From contig JBAVQS010000062.1 in assembly GCA_049694275.1 (NCBI GenBank), positions 1-15,594 on the forward strand: a stretch of DNA of 15,594 nucleotides, in the 5' to 3' direction. The translations under genes were made by a program, and so were the position numbers. Shown piece after piece: positions 1-6,887 of this stretch. This DNA is from JBAVQS01 sp049694275 (GTDB lineage: Bacteria; Chloroflexota; Anaerolineae; UBA4142; SHND01). Each line of letters starts with the position of its first letter. Positions within the stretch are counted from its first letter, which is position 1. The notes beneath the pieces are model-generated. The model was not told the origin of the DNA, searched no databases, and worked only from the letters and a program-made list of their open reading frames with translations.

Positions 1-140
1 AGGCCAGGCTGGGCGACGATTTCGCCATGCCGATCTTTTACATCACCGAGTTGATGGGGCTGGCCTTTGGGTATGGGCCGAAAGAGCTCTATATCGACAA
101 GCACTTGACGGACGCAACCGGAATCTGCCAAACACTGTAG
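1..140 (+). CDS. C-terminal end of an HdrB-like (CCG-domain) heterodisulfide reductase subunit B family protein, partial
   Basis: Only the last 45 codons are in the window; the reading frame begins at base 3 and ends at TAG 138-140. The visible peptide contains MPIFYITELMGLAFGYGPKE followed by LYIDKH. This resembles the end of HdrB and related proteins, where the second cysteine-rich CCG domain is followed by a P-[VI]-x-[YF]-[FI]-T-[QE]-L-[ML]-G-[LA]-A-[FL]-G helix and a conserved DKH. Such subunits carry cysteine-rich non-cubane iron-sulfur sites in heterodisulfide reductases, succinate/fumarate reductases and lactate or glycolate oxidases. The CCG cysteines themselves lie outside the window, so the family is inferred from the C-terminal signature alone. 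The next gene begins about 150 bases downstream after a repeat element, so it need not be in the same operon. Confidence 0.55.
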   Translation, partial: ARLGDDFAMPIFYITELMGLAFGYGPKELYIDKHLTDATGICQTL

Positions 141-141
141 G

Positions 142-250
142 TGTCATTGCGAGGCGCGAAGTGGCACATCCCGGATGGCTGTGCCATCTAGGGACAATCC
201 CCATACGGGTTGAGATTGCTTCGTCGCAAGTAACGCTCCTTGCAATGACA
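142..250. repeat. Small palindromic intergenic repeat element (MITE-like), about 109 bp
   Basis: The ends are near-perfect 13-base inverted repeats: TGTCATTGCGAGG at 142-154 and CCTTGCAATGACA at 238-250 (one mismatch). An inner inverted repeat, TGGCACA at 162-168 and TGTGCCA at 180-186, forms a second stem. The right half reads GAGATTGCTTCGTCGC and then the terminal repeat. This wording (GTCATTGCGAG ... GAGATTGCTTCG ... GCAATGACA) matches a palindromic repeat I know from many unrelated bacterial genomes. It fills the gap between the HdrB-like stop codon and the next gene and has no coding sense of its own. Confidence 0.7.
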
Positions 251-287
251 GCGCCTGAGCAATTGGAATTGTTTGACGAGGTGGAAC

Positions 288-1247
288 GTGAACACGAATC
301 AACAGCTTGCCCTTTTTCCATTAAGCAAGATCATGGCCGGCGAGACTTTTCCGATCGCCGCGACCCCGCCCGAGACGCTCAACGGCCGCACCTCGCTGAC
401 GGCGGCGCTCAGCGCGTTCCATGCTCACATGCGCAACCAGGGATTCTCGGAGAACACGATCAAGGCGTTCGGCGGCGATCTCAACATTTTTCGCAAATAC
501 GCCGGCGTCGCGCGGCCCATCGCCGAGATCAGCGCGCAAGAGATTACCCAGTTCATGCACTATTTGCGCTTTGAGCGCGCGGCGCCGTGCAATATGAAAT
601 CGTACCAGCGGCGGCTGACCTCGCTCAAAGTCTTTTTCAACTATTTATACGAGAACAAGGCGATCAACCAGGACCCGGCCGCCGCCATTCCGCACCAACC
701 GGTCATCACCCCGCTGCCGGAAATCCTGCATGACGACCAGGTCGAGCGCCTGCTCGCCGCTACGAGCAAGCTGAAAGAGGCCAAGAGCGACGCGCGGCCG
801 CATCTCCTGGTGACGCTCATCCTGGCGACAGGCATCAAAAAGAGCGAGTGCATGGCGCTCAAGTTGAATGATCTCGACCTCTCCTACCCGGACCAACCCT
901 ACGTTCTGGTTCGCTATGCAGACCCCCGCCGGCGCCACAAAGAGCGCAAGCTGCGCATCCCCGCCGAATTGGGCGAGACGTACAGGCTCTATCTGGAACA
1001 GTATCACCCGCGCGAAAAGATATTCGAGTGCACCTCGCGCAACCTCGAATACATTCTGACGGACCTCGCCGAAGCATCCGGGCTGAATGGCAAGGTCTCG
1101 TTCGAGGTCTTGCGCTGGACCAGCGCCGTGCGCGACCTCCAGAACGGCATGCGCGAAGAAACGCTGCGCCAAAAATTGGGCCTCTCCACCATCACCTGGC
1201 AGGAGGCCGGAGACAAGATCAAGCGGCTCGCCGCAAAACCGTTGTAG
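288..1247 (+). CDS. Tyrosine-recombinase/XerC-D-like protein lacking catalytic residues
   Basis: 319 aa from GTG 288, which has GAGGTG at 278-283 four bases upstream; TTG 273 and ATG 333 are the other in-frame choices. Residues 37-123 look like the N-terminal SAM-like core-binding domain (QGFSENTIKAFGGDL, YQRRLTSLKVFFNYL). Residues about 146-315 follow the phage-integrase catalytic fold. Against XerD the active-site positions are mostly changed: the box I Arg is Lys (TGIKKSE, K184), the HxxR motif is ExxR (E273, R276), the His of LGH is Leu (L299), and the nucleophilic Tyr position is Gly (G308 in LGLSTITWQEAGDK). Only the beta-hairpin Lys (HKERK) and the second Arg survive. The reading frame is intact and the codon use is like its neighbours, so this looks like a maintained non-catalytic DNA-binding homologue and not a decaying integrase. 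No phage or element genes are beside it. Its target and role are unknown. Confidence 0.75.
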   Translation: MNTNQQLALFPLSKIMAGETFPIAATPPETLNGRTSLTAALSAFHAHMRNQGFSENTIKAFGGDLNIFRKYAGVARPIAEISAQEITQFMHYLRFERAAPCNMKSYQRRLTSLKVFFNYLYENKAINQDPAAAIPHQPVITPLPEILHDDQVERLLAATSKLKEAKSDARPHLLVTLILATGIKKSECMALKLNDLDLSYPDQPYVLVRYADPRRRHKERKLRIPAELGETYRLYLEQYHPREKIFECTSRNLEYILTDLAEASGLNGKVSFEVLRWTSAVRDLQNGMREETLRQKLGLSTITWQEAGDKIKRLAAKPL

Positions 1248-1311
1248 AATAAAGCCTACGCTCGCCAACGGGAGAATTATTCGTTCTCGCTCCGCTCATC
1301 CCAGGTGTTCT

Positions 1312-2739
1312 GTGAACTCTAAACTCTTGCGCACACTCGTCGTCGGCAACTTACTGGTCTATCTGGTCGTCGTCGGGCTATTCGTTTACTTTGCGCTCTT
1401 TCCCGGCGACAGCACCACCGCCGCGGCGGATCAAGGCGGGGTGGGGAGCAATCCCTTTATCTCGCTCTCCATTCCGACGCCGACCGAGTTCGCCATTCAG
1501 CAGACCCAGGCGCCAATCACGCCCATCGCTTTTGACACCCCCATCATCACAACGCCGCTTCCCAATCCGACCGCCGGCGGCCCGACCGTCACGCCCGTGC
1601 CCCCGCCGCCCACGGCCCAGCCGGTGACCGACCGGGGGCTGGTTCCACCCTCGGCAATCAATATCGTGCTCCTGGGCACCGATATGCGCGCGCCCGGCGC
1701 GAGTAACTGGCGCACGGACACAATCATCCTTGTCAGTATTGACCAGGAACACAAGACGGTGGGGCTGCTCTCGATTCCACGCGATCTGTGGGTGCGCATC
1801 CCCGGCATCGGCCCCCAGCGAATCAATACCGCCGACTTTTACGGCGATTATTACCATCTGCCCGGCGGCGGCCCGCAGACCGTCAAGAGCGCCATCGAAC
1901 AAAACCTCGGCATCCGGGTGCACTATTACGTGCGGGTGGGATTCGACAGCTTTCGCAAGGCGATCGACACACTCGGCGGCGTCGACGTAGATGTCGATTG
2001 CGCCGTGCAGGAAAATGGCTTTAGCGATGACTATGGGAGCATCAATCTGAATTTTCAGCCGGGGGTTCAGCACATGGACGGGGTGACGGCGCTCCGGTAC
2101 GCGCGGTCCCGTTACACGACGAACGACTATGACCGGAGCCGCCGCCAACGCAAGGTCCTGCTCGCCATGTGGGACAAGGCGCTGAGCCTCAACCTCTTGC
2201 CCAAGTGGCCCGAGCTCTACAGCCAGTTTCACGATTCGGTCCAAACCGACCTCGGGCCAACAGAGCTGGCGTCGCTCGCCTGGACCGGCTCGCAATTGCG
2301 CATGGACCGGATCAAATCGCGGGCCATCGACAACCGGGTCACATCCCCGTGGACGGGGCCCAACGGGGAGATGGTGATTTTGCCACAGCCTGAGCGCATT
2401 CATTCGCTGCTCGTCGAATTCTTTTCCCAGCCGACGAATGAGGCCGATCCGTTTGAAACCGAGAATGCGCGGGTCCAGGTGGTGAGCGGCAACGCCAGCA
2501 TGGCAAATGTGGCAAGTGTGACGCTCAAACGGCAGGGGTTCCAGATGGCAGACCCGCAGGCCGCCCCGTCGGTCGCCCCGGCCAGTTCGATCATTGTTTA
2601 TAACAGCAAGCCCACGACGGTGCAGCGGCTCGTGTCGGCGCTCCGGCTCAACCCGAACAGCGTCCGCACCGCTTCCACGCCGTCCGACGTCGATATCCAG
2701 GTCATCCTCGGTCAAGACTATAACTCGTGCCAGCGTTAA
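1312..2739 (+). CDS. LytR-CpsA-Psr (LCP) family protein with C-terminal LytR_C domain
   Basis: 475 aa from GTG 1312, with AGGTG at 1303-1307. The frame stays open upstream, but that part is the shadow of the integrase gene. Residues 7-28 are a single N-terminal membrane anchor (LVVGNLLVYLVVVGLFVYFA). A Pro/Thr-rich extracellular linker follows to about residue 110. The LCP domain begins at residue 116 (INIVLLGTDMR) and keeps the family residues: D124, R126, R134 and D136 of WRTDT, R157 and D158 of SIPRDLW, the LGGVDVDVD strand, and ALRYARSRY...DYDRSRRQ. Residues about 384-475 match a LytR_C domain. LCP enzymes move undecaprenyl-phosphate-linked polymers onto the cell wall or onto protein or sugar acceptors outside the membrane. 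It starts 64 bases after the integrase-like gene and may be co-transcribed with it. Confidence 0.92.
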   Translation: MNSKLLRTLVVGNLLVYLVVVGLFVYFALFPGDSTTAAADQGGVGSNPFISLSIPTPTEFAIQQTQAPITPIAFDTPIITTPLPNPTAGGPTVTPVPPPPTAQPVTDRGLVPPSAINIVLLGTDMRAPGASNWRTDTIILVSIDQEHKTVGLLSIPRDLWVRIPGIGPQRINTADFYGDYYHLPGGGPQTVKSAIEQNLGIRVHYYVRVGFDSFRKAIDTLGGVDVDVDCAVQENGFSDDYGSINLNFQPGVQHMDGVTALRYARSRYTTNDYDRSRRQRKVLLAMWDKALSLNLLPKWPELYSQFHDSVQTDLGPTELASLAWTGSQLRMDRIKSRAIDNRVTSPWTGPNGEMVILPQPERIHSLLVEFFSQPTNEADPFETENARVQVVSGNASMANVASVTLKRQGFQMADPQAAPSVAPASSIIVYNSKPTTVQRLVSALRLNPNSVRTASTPSDVDIQVILGQDYNSCQR

Positions 2740-2751
2740 ACCGCTCCGGTA

Positions 2752-2760
2752 TGTTATAAT
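2752..2760 (+). promoter_or_regulatory. Extended -10 promoter immediately before qng1
   Basis: TGTTATAAT reads as an extended -10 element (TGn directly before a perfect TATAAT at 2755-2760). No good -35 lies 16-18 bases upstream, as is usual for extended -10 promoters. The expected start, about seven bases downstream (2767-2768), is only four or five bases before the ATG at 2772. Confidence 0.55.
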
Positions 2761-2771
2761 AACAGTCAACC

Positions 2772-3791
2772 ATGTCCAGCCCATCACGGCGCATCCCCCG
2801 CCAAGCATTTCAAGCCATCCTCGCCGAGCATCCCGACCCTCTCGGCGTTCTGGCGACGACGGCCCCTGTCGTCGCGCACGCGCAATACGTTTCAATCGAC
2901 CTGCGGCGCATCGATACCGTCGCGCACGTCCTCTCCCTCCACAATGTCCCGATTCCTGCCTGGAACTATGACTATCACTATTACGACGGCGGCGAACGGT
3001 CGGTCCTGTATATCTTTTTGCTCGACGCGCTCAACTTTTCCTTCTGGGGGGAACCGCGTTGGAAGATAAGCTATCGCGGCAAAACGCTCGACGGGTACTG
3101 GGCGCTGGCGGCGGCGTTGAAACGGGCCGCTCTCAGCCACCCCAAACTCCTCGACGCCGATTTCCTGGCCGACCTCTCGCCCAAAGAACTGGCGCGGATT
3201 TTACGCGGCGAGGGCGAGATTCCGATGCTGATGGAGCGGTGGCGCAACGCGCAAGAACTGGGCCGGGTCCTGCGCGAGCATTTTGGGGGACGCGCCTCGA
3301 ACGTCGTCAAGGCGGCTGATTTTGATGCGCCCCGGCTGGCACGGCTGGTCGCGGAGAATTTCAGTTGCTTTCACGACACGAGCATTTATGATTCGCGCGA
3401 GGTCCGCTTTTTCAAACGCGCCCAGATCCTCGCCGCCGACCTCTGGGGTTCGTTTGGCGGCGTCAAGTGGGGTAAGCTCTCGAACCTGAACGGCCTGACC
3501 TGCTTTGCCGATTACAAGCTCCCGCAAATCCTCCGCGATTGGGGCGTCATGCACTATGACGCCAGGTTGGCGATGAGCGTCGACAACCGCGCGCCGCTGC
3601 CCAAGGACAGCCCCGAAGAAAACGAGATTCGCGCCGCTATGCTCTGGAGCGTCGAATTCCTGCGGCAGAGGCTGAATCGCTACGGCCGCGAGATCAACAG
3701 CGTACAGGTAGACTGGTATCTCTGGGAGAACAGCCAGCACCTCGGCCCGGACGCCAGGCCGTATCACCGCGTGCGCACCATCTACTATTAG
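2772..3791 (+). CDS. qng1: Queuosine-5'-phosphate N-glycosylase/hydrolase (Qng1, formerly DUF2419), queuosine salvage
   Basis: 339 aa from ATG 2772. The family hydrolyses queuosine-5'-monophosphate to queuine and ribose-5-phosphate in the cytoplasm, so that the base can be re-inserted into tRNA. Recognisable family blocks are NFSFW (88-92), the central GLTCFADYKLPQILR segment (241-255) with its acidic residue in a Phe/Tyr-rich pocket, the EENEIRAAMLWSVE block (282-295), and a closing VDWYLW (313-318). The length fits the family. No Shine-Dalgarno lies before the ATG; with the extended -10 box at 2752-2760 the message is predicted to be leaderless or nearly so. The stop overlaps the end of the converging transporter pseudogene by three bases. 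A Tgt with queuine-type residues and an intact EamA transporter lie on the far side of the inserted cassette, which supports a salvage role. Neighbour-based pathway assignment is inference. Confidence 0.88.
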   Translation: MSSPSRRIPRQAFQAILAEHPDPLGVLATTAPVVAHAQYVSIDLRRIDTVAHVLSLHNVPIPAWNYDYHYYDGGERSVLYIFLLDALNFSFWGEPRWKISYRGKTLDGYWALAAALKRAALSHPKLLDADFLADLSPKELARILRGEGEIPMLMERWRNAQELGRVLREHFGGRASNVVKAADFDAPRLARLVAENFSCFHDTSIYDSREVRFFKRAQILAADLWGSFGGVKWGKLSNLNGLTCFADYKLPQILRDWGVMHYDARLAMSVDNRAPLPKDSPEENEIRAAMLWSVEFLRQRLNRYGREINSVQVDWYLWENSQHLGPDARPYHRVRTIYY

Positions 3792-4428
3792 GACACGGCC
3801 CGGTCATGGCTGGCGTTGACGACCAGGATACCGATCACGACGAGCAGGCCGCCGACGATCTGCGCCGGCGTCAACCTTTCGCCGAGCAACGGGACGGCGA
3901 GAATCGCGGTAACCACCGGCTGGCCAACCATCGTCGGCGAGACAATCGACGCCGGGAGGTGGCCAAGCGCATAGTAGATGGCGAGATAGCCGCCGACTTG
4001 CGTCAAGAGTGCGAGCGCCAGCATGTTCCAATAGGCCGCAGCCGGATATCCCCACAACGGCTGCTTGAGGATGAGGCTGACGGCCAGCAATACCACCGCG
4101 CTGGTTATGACCGAAATCCACGAAGCGACCAGCAGAGGCGCCCCAGCCGCTGCTTGAAGAGCACGAGCGCGCCGAGCGCGACCCACAACGGTGAGGTGTT
4201 CCCCAAAAAGGTTGAGGTCGTCACCGTCGAGACGAGCACCGCCGTATTCCAGAGCCCGATGTCCCCCGCAAAAAAGAGCCCGCCGAGCGCCGCCATGCCG
4301 AAATAAAACAGGGGGGCGCGCGCCTGCATGCGCATCTGGATGCCAAACGGGATGACCAGGACCGCGGCGGCAATCGTCATACGATAAAATCCGGTCACGG
4401 TGCCGGGCGCATTCGCCCATTTCACCAA
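3788..4428 (-). pseudogene. Broken copy of the EamA/DMT-family transporter gene
   Basis: This is a decayed duplicate of the intact transporter at 8920-9828. Two lesions are visible. The first ~35 codons are missing: homology stops at base 4422, and the sequence beyond carries an in-frame stop and no start or promoter. A 166-bp internal deletion between 4133 and 4134 (equivalent to 9266-9431 of the intact copy) also removes the middle helices and shifts the frame. The two halves are therefore read in different frames: VKWANAPGTVTGFYR onward from 4425 in one, and LVASWISVITSAV onward to the stop at 3788-3790 in the other. Over the 632 shared bases I count 25 mismatches (about 96% identity), most of them silent. 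This suggests the copies diverged while both were still functional, or came from related strains, before the damage. The stop codon overlaps the end of qng1. Confidence 0.9.
3791..4422. repeat. Left long direct repeat (transporter duplicate), partner of 8923-9720
   Basis: Alignment by eye gives a constant offset of 5132 bases from 3791 to 4133, then 5298 from 4134 to 4422 because of the 166-bp deletion. Both copies have the same orientation and flank the radical SAM/TPM/LemA cassette. Confidence 0.9.
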
Positions 4429-4499
4429 AAGAGCGGGAGAGCCATTTTAGCGCGAGTACCGACAATTGCCGTTGGGTTTCGACCCCGAAGCGCAAGCCA

Positions 4500-5225
4500 C
4501 TACTGCGGCACAGAGAAAGTCGGCACGACCGGCGGCGCTGATGCAGGAATAACAAAGTAGGGAAGTTCCCTGGGCAGGTCTCGAATGTTGGCCTTTTGTG
4601 CCAGGGTACCAACCACATCGCCGGGAACCTTGCCGCGCGAAGTGTTGTACGCTTGGATGGCATCATTGGCTGACTTGACGCAAGCAAAGCTCATGTTGAT
4701 CTTTTCGTCAATGATGTTCTGCAAGTTCTTGGTACTATCCGTGGGAATCTGAGGCATCCCCGCCTCCACAAAAGAGGTTGAATAGACTTGAAGTGTCAGG
4801 GCAAGGTCGCCGGGCATCGCCTGCTTCTGCGCCAGCGCACCCAGGTCGAGCTGGTTGGGCTGCAGCGGCTTGCCGTCAGGCCCGAGATAGTTCTGGTACT
4901 TGCCGCTGTAATCACTTTGCGCTTGAGAAACCTTGGTGCCGAATTGTTCCAGAGGTTTCCGATACGCACTGTTGGCGGCGACGAATGCTTGCAGGACTTG
5001 AAGGTTGATACCCATCTGCAAGTTCATGTCGGTGTAGGCCAGCGAAATACAGCTCGTCGCGTTGGCCACGCCCGCCTGCGCGGCTTCATAATCGGTGATC
5101 AGAAAGTTATACTGGTCAGTGCCAGCGCTGACCAGACCACATCCGACCAGCAGCAAAGCCAGGGGTAGCAGCATGAGCACTTGCACGCCAATCGTCGCCG
5201 TTCGATGCCGCTTGAAGAACTCCAT
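4500..5225 (-). CDS. LemA-like lipoprotein
   Basis: 241 aa from ATG 5225, preceded by AAGGAG with good spacing. The N-terminus is basic, then hydrophobic, ending in a lipobox LVGC with the lipidated Cys at residue 29. The rest is a helical, presumably extracytoplasmic, domain. The early YNFLITDYEAAQ, the long helical middle, and the terminal NDAIQAYNTSRGKVPGDVV then LPYFVIP...PTF follow the layout of LemA proteins (N-terminal YN...Y, terminal V-x-x-YN-x-x-x-x-x-P). Canonical LemA uses an uncleaved N-terminal helix and has an R-x-x-L-I-P-x-L block, which is not clear here, so this is a divergent member. It lies 28 bases after the TPM gene, last in the cassette operon. LemA and TPM genes are commonly neighbours. 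LemA function is not settled; roles in envelope stress have been proposed. Confidence 0.62.
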   Translation of the reverse strand: MEFFKRHRTATIGVQVLMLLPLALLLVGCGLVSAGTDQYNFLITDYEAAQAGVANATSCISLAYTDMNLQMGINLQVLQAFVAANSAYRKPLEQFGTKVSQAQSDYSGKYQNYLGPDGKPLQPNQLDLGALAQKQAMPGDLALTLQVYSTSFVEAGMPQIPTDSTKNLQNIIDEKINMSFACVKSANDAIQAYNTSRGKVPGDVVGTLAQKANIRDLPRELPYFVIPASAPPVVPTFSVPQ

Positions 5226-5253
5226 GTTTTTCTCCTTTCATCGGTTCATAAAT

Positions 5254-5850
5254 TCACGGTTGAGTTTGGCCCGGTTTAACCACCTGGCGCAGGGTCTCAT
5301 CCAGATTTCGCGCCAGAGATTCGATGCACCCGCTGTAATCGCCCGCATTCGCATACCTCGCCGCTTCCTCGATCACGGGGTGGTACGTCAAAACGGTATT
5401 CTGATAGAGCCACACGGAATTCTCGATGGTGATCCGGTTTTCCTCTGGCTTGACGTCCGGTCTTATCAAGACAACCACTCCCCGCTGGTCTTTCGGGTCC
5501 CCGATGCGCGCCCAGTTACCCCACTTCATCGTCCATATCTTTTCGTCGTTCATCGGCCCCTGGTTTTTCACACCCGTTTGACAGACGATCGCTACTTCCG
5601 CGATGTGGTCGGTCCGCAATTTCTCCAGCGTCTGATCGACGAGGACCACCGAGTCTTGCTTCAAGTTGCAGACAGCCTGGGAATCGACGACCCAGTACTG
5701 CCCTATCCAGGGAAACGCCGGCTGCCCGGAATCCGGGACGACCGACGTGTCGTACGAACCGGCTAATTTGCTCGGCGTTGAAGCGCCGGCGCCGCAGCCG
5801 ATTAGAAATACAAGGGCCAGGAAGAGCAGGTTGGTCCGTGACACGCTCAT
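5254..5850 (-). CDS. TPM-domain (TLP18.3/Psb32/MOLO-1 type) lipoprotein
   Basis: 198 aa from ATG 5850, whose first bases overlap the stop of the preceding gene (ATGA), so translational coupling is likely. The signal peptide ends in lipobox LIGC with the lipidated Cys at residue 19, predicting a protein tethered outside the membrane. Residues about 50-185 follow the TPM fold: an opening WVVDSQAV, a strand AEVAIVCQTG, a WGNWARIGDPKDQRGVVVLI block, a rewritten R-x-x-I-E-N strand (NRITIEN), and a final amphipathic region with AGDYSGCIESLARNLDETL. TPM domains bind metal; some are acid phosphatases and others aid assembly of membrane complexes. Bacterial ones often sit next to lemA, as here. The usual C-terminal membrane helix and Gly-rich tail of YgcG-type proteins are absent; the neighbour at 5847-6887 carries that tail. 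Confidence 0.72.
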   Translation of the reverse strand: MSVSRTNLLFLALVFLIGCGAGASTPSKLAGSYDTSVVPDSGQPAFPWIGQYWVVDSQAVCNLKQDSVVLVDQTLEKLRTDHIAEVAIVCQTGVKNQGPMNDEKIWTMKWGNWARIGDPKDQRGVVVLIRPDVKPEENRITIENSVWLYQNTVLTYHPVIEEAARYANAGDYSGCIESLARNLDETLRQVVKPGQTQP

Positions 5851-6887
5851 GCAGTCGTCGCCGTTCCTTTTCTAATCAAGCGACTGATGTCAAAGCCTTT
5901 GCGCGTGCAACCCGCTCGCCCGCCCCCGGCGCAAGCGCAAGCGCAGGCGCAAGCAGCGCAGGCGCAACTAGATCCTCGGCCAGCAAAACCACCTCCTCCA
6001 CCCCCGGATCGACTGCTGCTGCCGCCACCTGAGCCTCCACCGGCGAAACCTCCGAGAAAAGCTCCACCGAGCCCGCTGCCGTATCCGCCATCACTTCCAA
6101 AGGCCCTGAAAATACGCGAACCGACGATCAAGAGAACGGCAATCAGGACGAATAGGCAGAGGATCCAACTACTAAAGTCCGGCGCGCCGGTTGAGCTTGA
6201 ACCGGGTGGGCTGGGGGGCGCGCCAGCGGCCGTCAGGTTTGGAAAGGCTGACTTGGCGTAGGTGATCGTTACGGTGAACTTGTCATTCGGCGCGAGGTTG
6301 GTGTCGCTCCAAACGGCTTGCGACTGGCCTATCGTCGGCGCGGGATCGGTCTTGTGAACCAGCGACCGGTCGCCGGGCAAGTCCCAAGTGATCGTGAGAG
6401 CATTGATCTTGGCAAAATCGAACCATCCCGGCGTGAACTGAAAGCTTACCTCGTCCGAACCCTGGGCATACGCAATCTCCCTCAGGTTGATCGTAAAGTT
6501 GAGGTCCCAGCATTCCCCGGCCAATGGCTGTTTGTTAAAGTTCAGTTGGACCTGAGAGTTCACCCCTTGAAGGGCGTTTGCCGAAGTGACCCAGACTTTC
6601 GTTTGGCTGTTCGGTACACTCTTGGGGCCCCAATCGACGAGGTCGAAGTTGCGGTTGGGGACTCCCACCTGTAGGTAAGGTTTGTCGCCTGGAAAGTCTG
6701 TTGCCGCACAGTAGTTCGAGAACCGGTATTCCATCGCGAGCGTGCCGTCATCCCGGGGCGTGACGTGGACCGAATACTGGCCGATGACGTCCGGCTGCTG
6801 GGCCAGGGCACGCGGCGGCAGAAGCGCCGCAAACGCAAGCAGGAGTATCAGCGCGAAAAGCCACTTGATCGGCCGTTTCGTTTTCAT
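5847..6887 (-). CDS. Membrane-anchored secreted protein with Gly-rich and Cys-Ala-repeat cytoplasmic tail; putative radical SAM substrate
   Basis: 346 aa from ATG 6887, with AGGAGG eight bases upstream, inside the end of the radical SAM gene; the ATG overlaps that gene's TGA. Residues 1-29 are a signal peptide cut after ALA. Residues 30-235 form a probable all-beta ectodomain with two cysteines (C60, C126) and no family I recognise. Residues 236-257 are a membrane helix (WILCLFVLIAVLLIVG), so the rest should face the cytoplasm. Residues 267-304 are mostly Gly/Ser. At 308-319 comes CACAACACACAC with six cysteines (C308, C310, C313, C315, C317, C319), then AGGGRAGC with C327, then a basic end. 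The overall plan (ectodomain, helix, Gly-rich tail) is that of DUF2207 and YgcG-like proteins. The Cys-Ala block beside a radical SAM gene suggests a modified segment, for example thioether-linked. A metal-binding tail is the main alternative. Modification is inference. Confidence 0.7.
   Translation of the reverse strand: MKTKRPIKWLFALILLLAFAALLPPRALAQQPDVIGQYSVHVTPRDDGTLAMEYRFSNYCAATDFPGDKPYLQVGVPNRNFDLVDWGPKSVPNSQTKVWVTSANALQGVNSQVQLNFNKQPLAGECWDLNFTINLREIAYAQGSDEVSFQFTPGWFDFAKINALTITWDLPGDRSLVHKTDPAPTIGQSQAVWSDTNLAPNDKFTVTITYAKSAFPNLTAAGAPPSPPGSSSTGAPDFSSWILCLFVLIAVLLIVGSRIFRAFGSDGGYGSGLGGAFLGGFAGGGSGGGSSSRSGGGGGGFAGRGSSCACAACACACACAGGGRAGCTRKGFDISRLIRKGTATTA
5907..5966 (-). other. Seven-cysteine Cys-Ala repeat segment (candidate modification site)
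   Basis: Codons for residues 308-327 of the membrane protein. TGC alternates with GCC or GCT, giving six Cys in 12 residues, then GGGRAG and a seventh Cys. Another minus-strand frame is also open here, but only the Cys-bearing frame continues the protein that has a signal peptide and membrane helix. Confidence 0.6.

Noticed and set aside
1087..1311. Longer N-terminus for the LCP protein
   Set aside because: It overlaps the integrase gene in another frame and would put 75 basic residues before the membrane anchor; GTG 1312 has its own ribosome site.
1378..2895. A 505-codon frame antisense to the LCP gene
   Set aside because: The plus strand encodes a clear LCP protein; the antisense product is Arg/Gly-rich without any domain, typical of high-GC shadow frames.
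3788..4687. A 299-codon minus-strand frame covering the transporter pseudogene as a functional protein
   Set aside because: It reads the C-terminal half in the true frame but the N-terminal half out of frame because of the 166-bp deletion, and runs into the LemA-like gene antisense of frame.
5876..6100. An alternative minus-strand frame over the Cys-Ala repeat region, suggesting that the Cys tail is a frameshift artefact
   Set aside because: The Cys-bearing frame continues unbroken from signal peptide, membrane helix and Gly-rich tail, and its stop forms a neat ATGA overlap with the TPM gene.
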